This document shows, in pieces, positions 11,901 to 24,018 of a stretch of 64,000 bases of DNA; position 1 is the stretch's first letter, and the number at the start of each line of letters is the position of its first letter. Made by a program: the position numbers and the translations under genes. The stretch spans positions 64,619-128,618 of the forward strand of contig ML769457.1 in assembly GCA_009733575.1 (NCBI GenBank), in the 5' to 3' direction. The stretch comes from Gymnopus androsaceus JB14. Taxonomy: Eukaryota > Basidiomycota > Agaricomycetes > Agaricales > Omphalotaceae. Below the pieces are notes generated by a model that was not told the DNA's origin, did not search any database, and saw only the letters and a program-made list of their open reading frames with translations.

Positions 11901-14900
11901 CTTTTTCAACTTCTTGGTGAATTTTGGAGATACTAAGTGCATTAAATTTGTAGCCTCCGTTGTTTAAGTGCACAATATAGGCACACAACATCCGTACTTC
12001 CTAGCGTGGGTTTGACGCCTTTCATTGCAAGACCCCGCCTTAGAATCCCTCCTCGACTTTCGGAATGCTAGTTAGACATTCAGGAAAACCTCTAACTGTC
12101 CGACCGGTTCCGAGATTGCCAGTGAAGTATTCAACATGCCATTATGTACCGACATTGGCTTCGGATCCGGAGCTTAGACCCAGGACATTTGGATCTGTAA
12201 GCATGTTTGCGCGTAATATTGGATCGCTAAGGTGTCGCCTGTACCACTGCTGAACTTGCTTTATTGCAGGCGCCACACACTACGACTACGACAATGGTTC
12301 GGATCCGGATCCGTATTCCGATTATGGGGAAAGGCGGTATACGTCGTTTCTTCAACGATTCCGCCATTGAACTTTATAAGGAACTTTAACCTCCTTGTTC
12401 ATGAAATGACTGACTCCCTGCCAAGCGCAAACCGAGATGGAGCAACTAAATCGCCGTTCAATATACTCAGAAATCAGGACCAAAGATATAGCCTACAGCA
12501 TTCTTCATTCCCATTGTTCTACCCAGCCATTGTTCCTCGTATATATTATTCTGGACGTTTGTAGGTCCTGATTCCCGAAAATAGCGCTGGGAGTCGGTAA
12601 TGACTATTCCTGTACATGTACATGTACTTACAGAATACAAATCTAGATTTATTCGATTGAAGTTCAAATTTGGTTTAGACAAGTACCAGAATGTATACAA
12701 CTGCTCAGCGCTCATTCGCAGTCAATGCGGTGACGGCAAGGTCCCTATGCGTTCGAAGATCGAGTAATCACCGCAAAATTGGACTGTAGAAATTCGAAAA
12801 TTCTTTGCAAAGCAACTAGACAAAATCTTAGACTACGACGACATCGAGATCGTCATCCGTGCACTAAGACCACCGACCACTCGTAACGGATGCAGCGAAC
12901 GAGTCTATCGGAACACGAGAAAGATACCCCAATTCTTTAAGGACCGAGACTCTCCAGCACTCTTTAAACAGCAGTATGACGATAGTGAGCCTAATAGTTG
13001 GGAGCAGAGTCCACTCATCCATCAGAGAACCGTGAGGTTCCATACAGTTTAGTGTTGAAAACCGACAATCAGGCGTGACGGATCCTGGACACGTAGTGCT
13101 CCTGGAAAGAAGGAAGATGAAGGTTTTTGAGACGTAGGTTGAGTGGAGCGAGGCCGTAAGTAAAGTTCTCGGCTTGCAATCACGACTCCGCCTCTCTGTA
13201 AGCAGGCGAGACTTGCCATGATGCTGACGGCTCCTGGCAGGCTGAAAGCGGCGGATTTGCACCCTTGATGTGCCCCACCAATTTATAGGTCGTTGGAGCG
13301 ATGGATGTAAGTGCTAAGAGAAACAATTTCGGCCAAATGCGTAGATTGAATCGACGATGGAGCGTCGAAGTCTTCAAGATGGGACAGCAACTGTAAGAGT
13401 TCAAGGTGGAGGTGGCTGGTAGTGGTGCGATCATCAGTGGGAAACCTCAGAAATGAGCATAGTCTAAATTTGTGTATACTGATAGGAGGTCTAAAACCGC
13501 CACATCTTTTTCATTGCGATGCTTCGTTCAAAGAAGGATTGATTGACCGGCGGAGATATTTGAGTTGGCCATAGGCCCTCACTACGGGGGAGGGAAAAAA
13601 ACCCATTTTTAGATGAATCGAGAAGCATACTTACCAGCAGCTAAAAAAACTCTGACTCTTGCCAAATTCCAATTGATTCCCAGTTCGCTGGATCATGACC
13701 GGACACCCGACACCCGACCGACCGACGTTTGAATCAGTTGAGTTCATAAGGATGATACCAGCGGTCTGAACACAGCAGAGATGTCCTGTGAATCAGTCGA
13801 TCATATGTCAGACGATGATGATGGATGCAGCGCTGTCGAAAAAATCAACTTGAATACATACAGTGAATGACTTTGCCTTCGGTCAATCAATACGAACGCA
13901 GAGGGCCTCTTAATCGCATATAACCTGATGGCGACAATCTGATTTCTGGGGGCTTTGTTCGCTTTGACTAGCGCTGTAGGACTGTGATATGTATATGCAT
14001 GTATCAGTCAGAATTGCGTCGGGCCAAGCTTGGGCCAAGCATGTCCATTCTCAAGGACACATATAATTAGCACTGTTCTGTTTCACGGATACGAATAACG
14101 CCACGAATCTGATCTTTCTTGCTTACCATTGCAACTGCAACCACTGGCAATAAATTAATTGATGATAGCACACCACGCATGAGAGGGCAGATTGCGTCCT
14201 GCAATCAGTTAGGCAAATAAATGGATTATGGAAGGCCTCCTTCGTCGAGGTCGAAAAGGCTGAATTAAAATATGAATAATAATAATAACAAGTACGGCAT
14301 GAGAATGCGGCGGCGTAAAGAAACGAAAAATGCTATATCCTGTTTGTTAATAAGTCGTTCTAGACGCCACTTGGATTTACACCGCTCACTTACTTGGTTG
14401 CCAAACTACCCTTCAAAGCATGAGTCTACGAAAGGGCAAAGTAAAATGGAGACAGATTCGATTCGATTCGGTTCGAAGAAACTCTTACTACTCTGGTGAC
14501 AAAAAAAAACTTGATACAGCTGAAAGAAGGTGACGCAACCTGTGAGAAAGAATTGCAAGAAGTGAAACAGCCTCGAACACGTTCGCTGACTTGAAGGTGA
14601 TATTCCTTTGTTTATCACCTTCCGAGGGGTTTGATGCCTAATTTGGGGGACCAACCGCAAGTGAATTCCTCGGTGCATCTGCTGGGGACTGAGACCGTAC
14701 ACGGATGACAGAGAAAGCACTTGGCTCCTATTGCACCGACGGCGACTAGGATACAGCGACTACCAAGGTCTAGGCAGCATACGGCGACTTGCCTGCTGTA
14801 AAGGTGAAGCCTCTAGGTGAGGTCTCGACGCACAGTGATTTAGTCTACCATACCAAAAAGGAAACCTTTCGACAAGTAAATTTTCGCTTGTTTCAATTGT

Positions 14901-15958
14901 TTTCAGCAGGGAGATTGGAGGCCTGAGAACGAGGAAACAGAAATCAGAATTTTAAAGAATAATGGTGTGAGTGATTGAATAAAAATATATGTGATGAGAA
15001 AAAGATGTTCTAGCCATGTCTCTGACCATGTTATTAGTGAAGGAAAAACCGAAATAAAGGTGAGATAGACTAATACTAGAACCAAGCTTTCGGTTAAAGA
15101 GAAAAATCTGAGAAAAAAGAATGGTTTGCAAGTCATTTGATGACAGACTGACCTGAGATAGTACGAACGAAAGATAAGAAGCAGGTACAGAACAGATCTC
15201 GACAGATCCAAACAGCACAATAACAGCACTGGCAGTGCGAGGGATAGTGATTGTGAATTGTGGAAACACATCACATTCAGCGAAGTTTTGCGGCCAAGCT
15301 CTCATCAGAGGGACAACAAGTCAGGTAACGACATCCAGTTGAAGAAGAATAAGAGCAGGACAATACAAGGGCAACGGTGGTGATGTGATTGTTCGTCGAC
15401 GTGAAAATCTGACTGTGTAAGTATGACTTGTGCATACATTCTGATTTTCGTGGAAGTTTCTTGCCGCGAAGTCATGCCTTGTGCAGGGATGCTTCGATGA
15501 TTCGATGGAATGATACCAACCGTGCTACTTATGTCTGCGCGACAGTAAAGCGACGTAGAAGACCCCCCGAATAAGGAAATATCAGACGAGAGCATGGCCA
15601 AAGAGTCCATCAGCCGAAACCTGCTAGAGGAGAGAAAGAGCACTTGAAGGTTGAAGGACTGTCTCGAGACCTGACTCGAAATGTATGACTGGCCCATTCG
15701 AGGCAAGAGGTAAGCGACGATATCTTTCTCACGGATACCCCTCGAAAAAGGAAGGTGATTGAAATCAAAAGCTCTTCCTTTTTGGAACCGTGAGAATGAT
15801 ATCGTCGCTTGGAATCTTGTGCCAAGTTTGTGGGCAAAAAACGGATCTGAGATTTGGTCCCTTTTTTCATAATGTACGGCAGACTTACGGAAGCATTTAG
15901 ATCTCCAGAGTCCAGATCGCTGAATTGGTGGGAAGGAACAAAGTCTGGAGCCTCGATG
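8906..15958. other. Gene-poor stretch, no supported gene
   Basis: About 7 kb with no recognisable protein domain, RNA gene or intact transposon. Only short open frames occur, none with coding-like composition along its whole length. Minor features are a short triplication of GTTCAAA near 9083-9104, a T-run near 10470 and CCGACACCCGACCGACCGACG near 13700. A leftward stretch around 13290-13430 has a plausible coding-like frame (HLELLQLLSHLEDFDAP) but no start, domain or continuation could be fixed. The segment next to 16 kb may hold upstream regulatory DNA or a long 5' UTR of the Ecl1-like gene. Confidence 0.5.
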
Positions 15959-15965
15959 TATTTAA
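15959..15965 (+). promoter_or_regulatory. TATA-like box of the Ecl1-like gene
   Basis: TATTTAA lies 101 bases before the proposed start codon at 16066, a usual TATA distance in fungi. It is a short AT motif and could be chance. Confidence 0.4.
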
Positions 15966-16065
15966 GCAGCTACCTTAAAACGGTCATGACAGGTTTTTTC
16001 ATCGTCGCTCTTGGTCCAGCTCTCCACTAAAGCTAAAGGATATCTACTTCTCATCTTCAAACACA

Positions 16066-16959
16066 ATGGATTTGGATTGGTGTCTAACTTGCAGCAAGCA
16101 TATCGTACGTTGCTTTCCACCTTTGACTCTAATTTCTCACTCATATACTCTACAGGATGCTCCCGGGACACAGTATTGCTCTGCCCGATGTATGCCTTCG
16201 CCTTCACGGCCGGTTTTCTCGCCTTTGAATGCAGATGACTGGAACGATAGCGAAGACGACGAGGAAGAAGCACCAATCTATCATCATATTCAGGACACTA
16301 GTAGCTTAACAAAGTGTACCAAGGGCATAGCAGCATGGGCTGCCAATGTTCCTAGCGGTGCTCCTCCATCCCAGATTTCTGCTACTCCATCCTCTTCCTC
16401 CTTCCAGCCTAAACTCCTTCGGCCTTCGTCGTCATCTCGCCGACCAGTTCCTCCTGCACTATCCATGTCCGACTCTTCCTTGTCCTCTACGCCTCTTGCC
16501 ACACCTCCACCTTACAATAGAGCCTCTGTGCTTTCTTCCCTAGCCAGCCATGTCAAAAGCTTTGTTCGCGTTCCAGCAATGAAACCACGAATAAACACAG
16601 TAGACAATTTTCACTGTCATGCTCGCAGCACTTCTCCGTCCTTCGATTCTGCCGTCGAAGACGATGAATCTCCTACCGACTCTTCCTTTGAGGACACAGA
16701 GGACTTGTGGTGGGTGACCGAGTCTGATACATCCTCTACATCGTCCGTGGCCCTTAAAAAGAGCTCGGCTCAGTCTATTATCATGGAGAACCGCAAGGAC
16801 GAGTTGGTTTATTTCCAACCTCGAGTATTGCCTATCGAGTTGTCCTCTCGTATCTGCAAGGCGGCGGAACTAGACGAAGAAGACGACGATATGCGGAGGG
16901 AACAGGCTTACAGATCTCGCGGAAGGCAGATCAACCGAACGGCTGAGGACTATTGGTAA
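16066..16959 (+). CDS. Ecl1-family-like zinc-binding protein
   Basis: Two exons (16066-16104 and 16156-16959) give 280 residues. Across the intron junction the N-terminus reads MDLDWCLTCSKHI-DAPGTQYCSARC, the DWCxxC...YCSxxC pattern of the Ecl1/2/3 family, small zinc proteins that extend chronological lifespan in fission yeast. The rest is Ser/Pro-rich and probably disordered, with acidic patches (DDWNDSEDDEEEA; AELDEEDDDMRREQ) and the basic end RSRGRQINRTAEDYW. Yeast Ecl proteins are only about 80 residues, so this one has a long C-terminal extension. The 51-nt intron is a multiple of three, so an unspliced reading also stays open. A role in stress or nutrient response is inferred from the family alone. 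Confidence 0.7.
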   Translation: MDLDWCLTCSKHIVRCFPPLTLISHSYTLQDAPGTQYCSARCMPSPSRPVFSPLNADDWNDSEDDEEEAPIYHHIQDTSSLTKCTKGIAAWAANVPSGAPPSQISATPSSSSFQPKLLRPSSSSRRPVPPALSMSDSSLSSTPLATPPPYNRASVLSSLASHVKSFVRVPAMKPRINTVDNFHCHARSTSPSFDSAVEDDESPTDSSFEDTEDLWWVTESDTSSTSSVALKKSSAQSIIMENRKDELVYFQPRVLPIELSSRICKAAELDEEDDDMRREQAYRSRGRQINRTAEDYW

Positions 16960-18764
16960 ATGTCCGCCCTGCCTTCCTTCACGTTCTTGACGCTTGGTCT
17001 TCTCATGAATTCCTGTACCATCATGCATTTTCTTGGTCCCCATCGCATATGTATTCCTCATAGACGGCATACTTCCATTTCGCATTTTCTCCTGCCTAAA
17101 AAAAGCGGACTACTACACCACCACACCACCACCATTTTTGTCGCGTCTGTTGTTGTCGAGTCTGCTATTCTTCTCGCACCATCATTATTTTCTATCGCAT
17201 GTCCTGTATTACCTCGCCATTCCATCCTAGCTATCATCTCACACAAAAAAATCTGCCTACCTCATTTGCATGGTCTCAATTCGCACATATGATTCACTCC
17301 TTCCTTCTGTTACACTCCGAAATCACACAACTCCTTCCTTATCTCGACGCGAAACAAATGTTTCCTTGTACATCACTACATACTACACATAGACGCACTC
17401 GCTCCTGTTCTTGCTACTCTACATATACATATACATATTGTGTTGTGGAAGTTAAATCAAAAGCTAATGCAGCATCGCCAACCGTTGAATACGACCTTCG
17501 TATCAGAACCCTCTTTCCAATTGAATGAGCAAAATATAACTCAAGTGTGTGTCTCGGATTACCCCGAGCCAGTCTCCAGGCAGCGGCGTCGCGAGCTGTT
17601 TCCCGACGCGAATTGTTTACCGAATGGTTATGTGGGGCCTACCATAATTAAAAAAGGGGGTACAGAGGCACATATATTTTGTGGAGCTGCAGGGAAATGT
17701 GGATAGCTTCAGAGTCCAGAGAGTCGGTTACAAACCGCATGCATACGCGCATATACCCTATCATTGTTCTCAATCTTACCGATAGTTAAGTGATCCCAAA
17801 CTTTGTGTTGCCGCGATTTTGAGGGTGAAGAGGTCGTAAGTTCAAGTGGAGCGATGGCTATGATCACCTGGAATATAGCGCAGCTTTAGGGCGCAGTTTC
17901 TGAACTATCTTCAGTAGACAAGGCAGTGTACATAATTAAAACATAAGAAAGACATAATAAATACATACAATGCTGACATGGACCCTTGAACCCAAGCTCG
18001 ATATCGCAACGCTCATTCGCAGTGGCGTTGATCGTGTTGTAGATCGTTGTACTAATTCACCAGGTTTAGTTACTTACAAGCTACAGTACACGAGCGTTGT
18101 ATATCAAAGTTTCTCGCAAGAATATCTGACGCTCCGACCAATCCGATTCTCTGGCCTAGAGCCTCGACGCTCACGTTCGCGCGAGGCCGCAAATGATTCT
18201 GGATGTTTTCATATTGGCTACAAGGTCGGATGGAAGTGGTCGGACTCGGAGTGTCGGATAGAAACTGAACGTGGTTCCTTCCATTCACTAGAGCCATCCA
18301 GATTCCAGAACTTCCAAGACGTAGATACAAATAGTATACATACTATGGCACTGAAGACCCGGTACATAAGCCTCCTGCTGTCTGTAAAGTACGTAGGTAG
18401 TTGAGTCCTTCCTCTTGGCTGCATCTCGACCTTCCGACTCCGCGTTTCGCGGATAGATTTTTTAGTCCAAAGAATTCCAGCGACCCTTCAAAATGTACAG
18501 TTTGAGGCGCGCTAGCGGTATCAAAGGTATTTTGCTGTCAAATGTATTACTTTGACCGACTTTGACCGACCAAGTGTGGGAATCTGATGCGCCCTGGAAA
18601 TTCAATTTTTGCCAAGGTCATTTTCGACGTCCATCTTGAGATTCTTTACCCGTCCCCAGCAGATCATAGGACGATGCCAAATACATCTAGTATCTCGCTC
18701 TTAAGCTCCCTCTCACCAGGTATGAGAACTTACTCACGATGGAAGATCTGGTGCGGACTTGAAT

Positions 18765-18810
18765 GTTCCGGTCTATCACCATAATGAGTTCCGGTCTATC
18801 ACTATGATGA
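18765..18810. repeat. 23-nt tandem duplication
   Basis: Two adjacent copies beginning GTTCCGGTCTATCAC and ending in ATGA, differing at two bases. Only two units are present and no function is apparent. Confidence 0.75.
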
Positions 18811-21800
18811 GCTCACAGTCTTTCGCGCACCTGACCTGGACCCAAAGAAAGTCGAGGTAAGATTTTCTACCTCGACTTTGCACAGAGAACATCGGTAAGC
18901 TCGGTATTCAATGTTTGAAATTGGGGAACCAGTTACCTCATATATAGGGATCTTCTACCATAACTTGTATGTATTCGGCCTCATGCCTCGTGTAACTGCG
19001 CTCGCGTCACCTCAAGTACGTATAATTATCCCTCTCAAGTCCACGATTTACTGTAATAATCCAACAGCATTCAAGCTAAAGTTCAAATGTTAAGTAAAGC
19101 TGGCCTCTGGTGTCTCTAGGATCTCGAATACTGCTACGGCATGCAGACTCCTCTCTTCGCTTGGCTTAAAAGCCTAGATCTGAACCTGGAACTCGACTTA
19201 TCGAGGAGAATTTCTCCTTTCTTTGCGGATTTACGTCTTGATGGCACCTGAGAAGGACATTGTCTCTCTTCGCGAATCTTCGCCACCCTTCGTCAGGTCA
19301 GCTCAAATTAAAACCCGACCCCGACATGTACGGTGTGCAAACAAGGTGCGGCGTTTTATATAATGTCCGACGTCCCTTTCGTTTTGACTTTAGGGAGCAA
19401 GTTCTCCAAATGTGATTGCAGAGTCGTATGTATTGAAATTACCTGTAATACCCATCCTTCGTTTCTTGACCTTGTCGAAACCTCCAGCAGAGAGCCTCAA
19501 GGTAAGCTAAATTGAACCTCAGCACACTAAGAACCCTGTACTTAGGTGGGCGTTAATACTTACCGGAACTTCAGGCCCAGGTCCGCAGTGCCTCTCAACT
19601 TTCGAGAATCGAGTCGGAAGGAGCTGGTGGTAATGGAACGCACCCCGTTTCAATTTTTTTTTGCGTTGGTGAATGCTCTAGAAAATGACTAGACCTCCTC
19701 TCTTGAATGAGCTTACGGAACGGATACTTGGCCTAGCTTCACTCTCAAGCACCTCCGGCGCCTTGATTATTCCTTGAATATACGAGCTAGCGAGCTGCTT
19801 ACGTTCTTGATCAAAGCCTGGTTTTTTTGTCGCTCGGGCGGATTTCGACACAGTCAAGTATTTCTTCTCGGAGACCTCGTAGGCGTTAAGTCCGTTTACA
19901 CGCGGATGCAAATCTCATTGGCATTTACAGAGGACAGACGGTGAACACCGAAACACTTTGTTGGAACTGTCCGTGTTCAATCGGACGTATTTGAGAAGGT
20001 ACGTCTTTATCCATTTATGGGTGTCTTTTGGTTCTACGCAATTCCCTTTACTATTCTTGTTTCAAATCGTTCCAGGTCTACCTTTCCGCTGCAGTTTAAT
20101 TTTGATTCTCTTCGGTACCCTTTCACCTCCTTCTGTGTGCAAGCTTTTGCACTTTTCTGATCCCAGAAATTTGACCTAGACTACGGCGTATGCCACCGAG
20201 CATTCCGGTAAGTTTCGGTAAGTAATGAGGTAGAGGAATTGTCTGGACTGTCTATGGTACTCTCTGCCTTTTTAATCTCTGCTCGCTCACACTGGCAAGA
20301 CATATCAATGGAGTATGGGTTCCCGCTTTTCTCGCTAATATTACCGAGGTGAAATGCGCCTCATGGATTCGTAAAGTGACATGTTCATCTCCGCTGTAGT
20401 AAACCCAACGAATATACCTTCAGGCAGCATCGGAGAGTCTCTTGAACTGATGGCGCCCGCCGCCTATTGACATCAACCGCATCTGTAATCGAAGGAGCCC
20501 GAGTTTATTTGCCATGTCGGGGTGCTTAGGTTCAACGTGCGCTCTCAACGTGCACTCTCGAGACCGAGGAAAACCAAATAATTTTTCTGAGGAAGCAAGC
20601 GGCCTGTGAATCTAAATGCCAGGGTATCAATCCTCCCGCTACGTCCTGCTTCCATGTCGACGCCCAAGATTCAATTTGGGTCATCCAGAGTCAATATCTT
20701 TGCTTGTTTCATACTTTCTTTATGCTCACTCCACAAGCGATCGATTACTGGCTATTACTTTCAACGAGGGTACTTTTTACAAGCGGCGCGCAAGGAAGAT
20801 TTGAAGAGGTCCGGGGATCTCCCTCAGTACAATGCATTAAATGTATAAGTTCAAATTGGATAAGTAGTATCGCCACTATTCTCTGAGAAGCCGTGTCCGG
20901 GACCGCTCTTCGAATCGAGCTTCATGAATCAGATTTTAAAAATCCTGTTTACACTCATGATCCTGGCCTGAGGACTTTTAGTGATCCACGAGCTTACTAC
21001 GACTAAGTGGCGTCCGTCAACAGGAAGCGGGTAAAAATTAATCTCTGGCGCGGGTTGGACTTCAAGCTTCAAGTAGGCACTACTGTAAAAGCTGTCCTGT
21101 TCTAATTTCAAAAAACCGAGTCGTAAATGTACATAGATAGTAGACATACGTCATACAAAAGTTGAATAAATTGCTACAAAAATATGTAGATTGCAAAAAT
21201 ACTTTGGAGAAGATAAAACATCGGACCCAAAGTCAATCCTCCGACCTCCGATGTTCTCATCACAGCTTAACACCGTCGCGGAAACTGATATTGGTGGTGT
21301 TGCGTAACTTGGCATGGTAGCTCGTGGTAGCCTTTGCGGGTTGTTCAGGCCTAGGCACGTCGAGACGAAGGAGTTTACTTGCAAGATTGAATACTAGACA
21401 AAGAGTAATGTTAATAACGCTATATCAAGTCTTGAGCGTTTGAACAAAGAACCCGCAGTACACAATTGAAGGAAAATTAGGGAACCCAGGGCTCTAGGAT
21501 TTACATAGCTGACGGAAGACGGGGCCCTGATACTATACAAGCGACAAAAGAGTTCTTTGTTCTTTTGCCTTCGCCAACAGTAGCCTCATCAGAATGCTCG
21601 GGAAGACTGCTTTCTTCAGTGGGAAGAATTTATTTTTGAACTTTGAAGCAATCAAGGGATGTTATAGAGCTGCCATGTATGACGCAGGGCGTCGAGAAAT
21701 CGAGAAAAGAGGTAGGTGTGCTATGTAGTTGATGGATTTGAGACTCACGAGCTCACAGCGCACAAAATACACATGTTGCGACCGTTCCCTCATCAATTGA

Positions 21801-22398
21801 GTCCATGAATCCAAGTACACGCGGAGCGTAGCCGCCGGCAGATCCGTCAGTATTTATTTTGTGTAGTCTTTTCATCTAGGTACCCTGATTTGCTCCTGGC
21901 ATGGCCAACTCCGAGGGAAAGAACCTAGAGCTACGAAAACCATCAGTACATTTGAGGGAGGATTAACAAATGATGATGCGCGGCAGAAGCATTGCTTTGA
22001 ATCGCTTAGGAGCTGTTGGAATGCACCGTGTATACCAATCCCATACCAAATGTATAAATATACTTGGGGGACTTTTGAATGAATAGGAGATAATTTTGGG
22101 TGAATGACGGTCGAGCGACGAACGCATAGCTTGAACTTTCTTGGAAAAAAGGATGAAAGTTGAAACGTCACTTTTACAATCAAATTTTCGGCGGCCCTAT
22201 GCAAATATTGCCCTAGTAAGACTTGTAACGAAAGCGTTAGGGACAATGTCCGTACCATGCGTGTAGAAGAAGAAACGCACCCGAGTGTATACCTCGGCCA
22301 TCTTAGAATATTCAAGAAGCCTTTGTCCATGCGGAGCGCCGATGTCCGCCCAAAGGATGATCAGCGACGATTGTACCCCGTTGTACCTTATTTGCGGT

Positions 22399-22520
22399 AA
22401 GCTTGACGGTTCGGAGAGGTGAAGGTTGCATTCAATGGTAGGCTAGGGTCGGTGCTCGGAGAAGCTTGACGTTCAGAGGAAGGTGAATATTGAATGGTAG
22501 GCTAGGGTCGACTCTCAAAG
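22399..22520. repeat. About 60-nt imperfect tandem repeat
   Basis: Two units, each starting AAGCTTGACG and containing the exact stretch GAATGGTAGGCTAGGGTCG or its near copy; a third unit begins with AAGCTT at 22521 and breaks off. It lies 200 bases before the ubiquitin hydrolase start, so a promoter role is possible but not shown. Confidence 0.75.
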
Positions 22521-22723
22521 AAGCTTTCCGTCAAAATTGCAATTCATCGAAGTCATCATAGCATGGTGATTTCAGTGAATAATCTCCGAAGACAGATCCA
22601 TACGATACCACTACTTCTGGACAGGTCTCGACGCCCAGCGCAGTACTGAGTGAGTGATGGTTGAAGAGAAGACGGGTAACGATCCCGTGATTTGACCATT
22701 CTTCTCTTCAGACAATCATCCAA

Positions 22724-23947
22724 ATGTCTCGCTGGATTCCTCTTGAAAGTAACCCTGAGGTAATATCAAATCTAAATCGCTCGCTGCTTAAGTATTATAT
22801 ATCTATGTTAACCAACGAACCAGGTACTCAACTCAGTAAGTTGCCAAACCGAGAACTAGCCAAAACTTGAATCGATTTGTCTGATCTAGTGGGCCAATAA
22901 AGCAGGCCTCGATAAGGAAGAAGCACAATTCAGTGATATCTATGGATTTGACGATGAGGTGCGTCTGAACCAGGTTTCTCAGAGTTAGGTCCTGTTCTGA
23001 TATCGGTTTGATTAGCTTCTTGCGTTGGTCCCAAAGCCAGTCAAAGCTGTTCTACTTTTATTTCCTATAACCCAAGCTCTCGAAATCAAGAGAAAGGAGG
23101 AAGATGAAGAGATCCAGACTACTGCCCAGCCATTGTTCAAGCAAAAGTCCAACTCTGAGCCAGTGATTTGGATCAAGCAAACGGTTTGTCCTTTCGTTAT
23201 AATCAATCCACTCTTTCCTTTACTGGTAATCCAATTCGCAGATCTCCAACGCATGTGGCACGATTGGGCTGCTTCACGCGCTAGCCAATGTACGTTCTGA
23301 TTCCCTGCGATACCATGTACGATCGTGCATCCACAACGTTCTCCGAACTCTGATTTGTGGCGTTTATTGTGGATAGAGGATATACCCTCATGATCGAAAA
23401 ACATTCAAACGATTAGACTCAGACTCATGGTTTCCTCGCAGACTGGCGTCAAATTTACCCCATCAAGCCCATTGGCGAAATTCGTAGAAGCATGCAAAGG
23501 TATGTCCATGTTACATTTGTACATAAGATAACTCGTATGAAAACGTGGTTTCAAAATAGACAAGATTCCCGAAGAACGCGCAAAATTCCTCGAAACCACT
23601 CCACTTTTCGCAGAGATACACGAGGAAACGGCCTCTGCTGGTCAATCTGCAGTTCCTACCGATCTCGACACAGATCTTCACTTTTCCTGTTTTGTTGAGG
23701 CCGAGATTGAAGGTGTGCCGCACGTAGTGGAACTGGATGGACGTCGTGTAGGAGCAATGGATCGAGGAAAAATTGAGGATGGATCAGACCTTTTGACGGT
23801 GCGTCTTTTTGTGATTCGAAAATTTTGCCAGGTATTGATTGTGGAGCGTAGGAAGTGGCCAAGTTGGTCAAGGATGATTATATTAAATCTGCTGCTGGAA
23901 GTATCCAATTCTCTATGACTGCGCTTGGGCCGCCAGCCGAGTGGTAA
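22724..23947 (+). CDS. Ubiquitin carboxyl-terminal hydrolase, UCH-L3/Yuh1 type
   Basis: Cysteine protease that trims small adducts from the ubiquitin C-terminus and processes ubiquitin precursors. Eight exons (22724-22759, 22824-22835, 22890-22958, 23016-23183, 23242-23289, 23442-23499, 23560-23798, 23852-23947) add up to 241 residues, close to the usual 230. The second exon is only 12 nt. The start is MSRWIPLESNPEVLNSWA. The active-site block NACGTIGLLHA follows the oxyanion glutamine in IKQT. The catalytic histidine lies in DLHFSCFVE and the aspartate in VELDGR. Every junction keeps phase. It converges on the CCDC90-type gene, whose stop is 71 bases away. Confidence 0.93.
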
Positions 23948-24018
23948 AATAATATCGGTATAAAATACAAGTCTCCGTGGTGTGCGTGTAGAGTACAAAT
24001 CGACAAGATGATACATTG

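Larger units (their letters stand above)
16960..22723. other. Gene-poor stretch with small tandem repeats
   Basis: The first few hundred bases are pyrimidine-rich 3' flank of the Ecl1-like gene. The rest shows no recognisable gene, tRNA or intact mobile element. The longest open frame (21872-22330, leftward) lacks any known domain and looks like chance. Two small tandem repeats are listed separately. The region may contain transposon remnants too old to recognise by eye. Confidence 0.5.

Noticed and set aside
14903..15870. Several overlapping leftward open frames
   Set aside because: Low-complexity Ser/Leu/Phe-rich translations typical of AT-rich non-coding DNA; no domain or start context.
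8950..15950. 5S rRNA, snRNA or tRNA genes in the gene-poor block
   Set aside because: I looked for 5S, U1 and U6 core motifs and for tRNA B-box patterns by eye and found none convincing.
21872..22330. 152-codon leftward open frame
   Set aside because: No recognisable domain, atypical composition, no intron signals and no homologous context; likely chance in gene-poor DNA.
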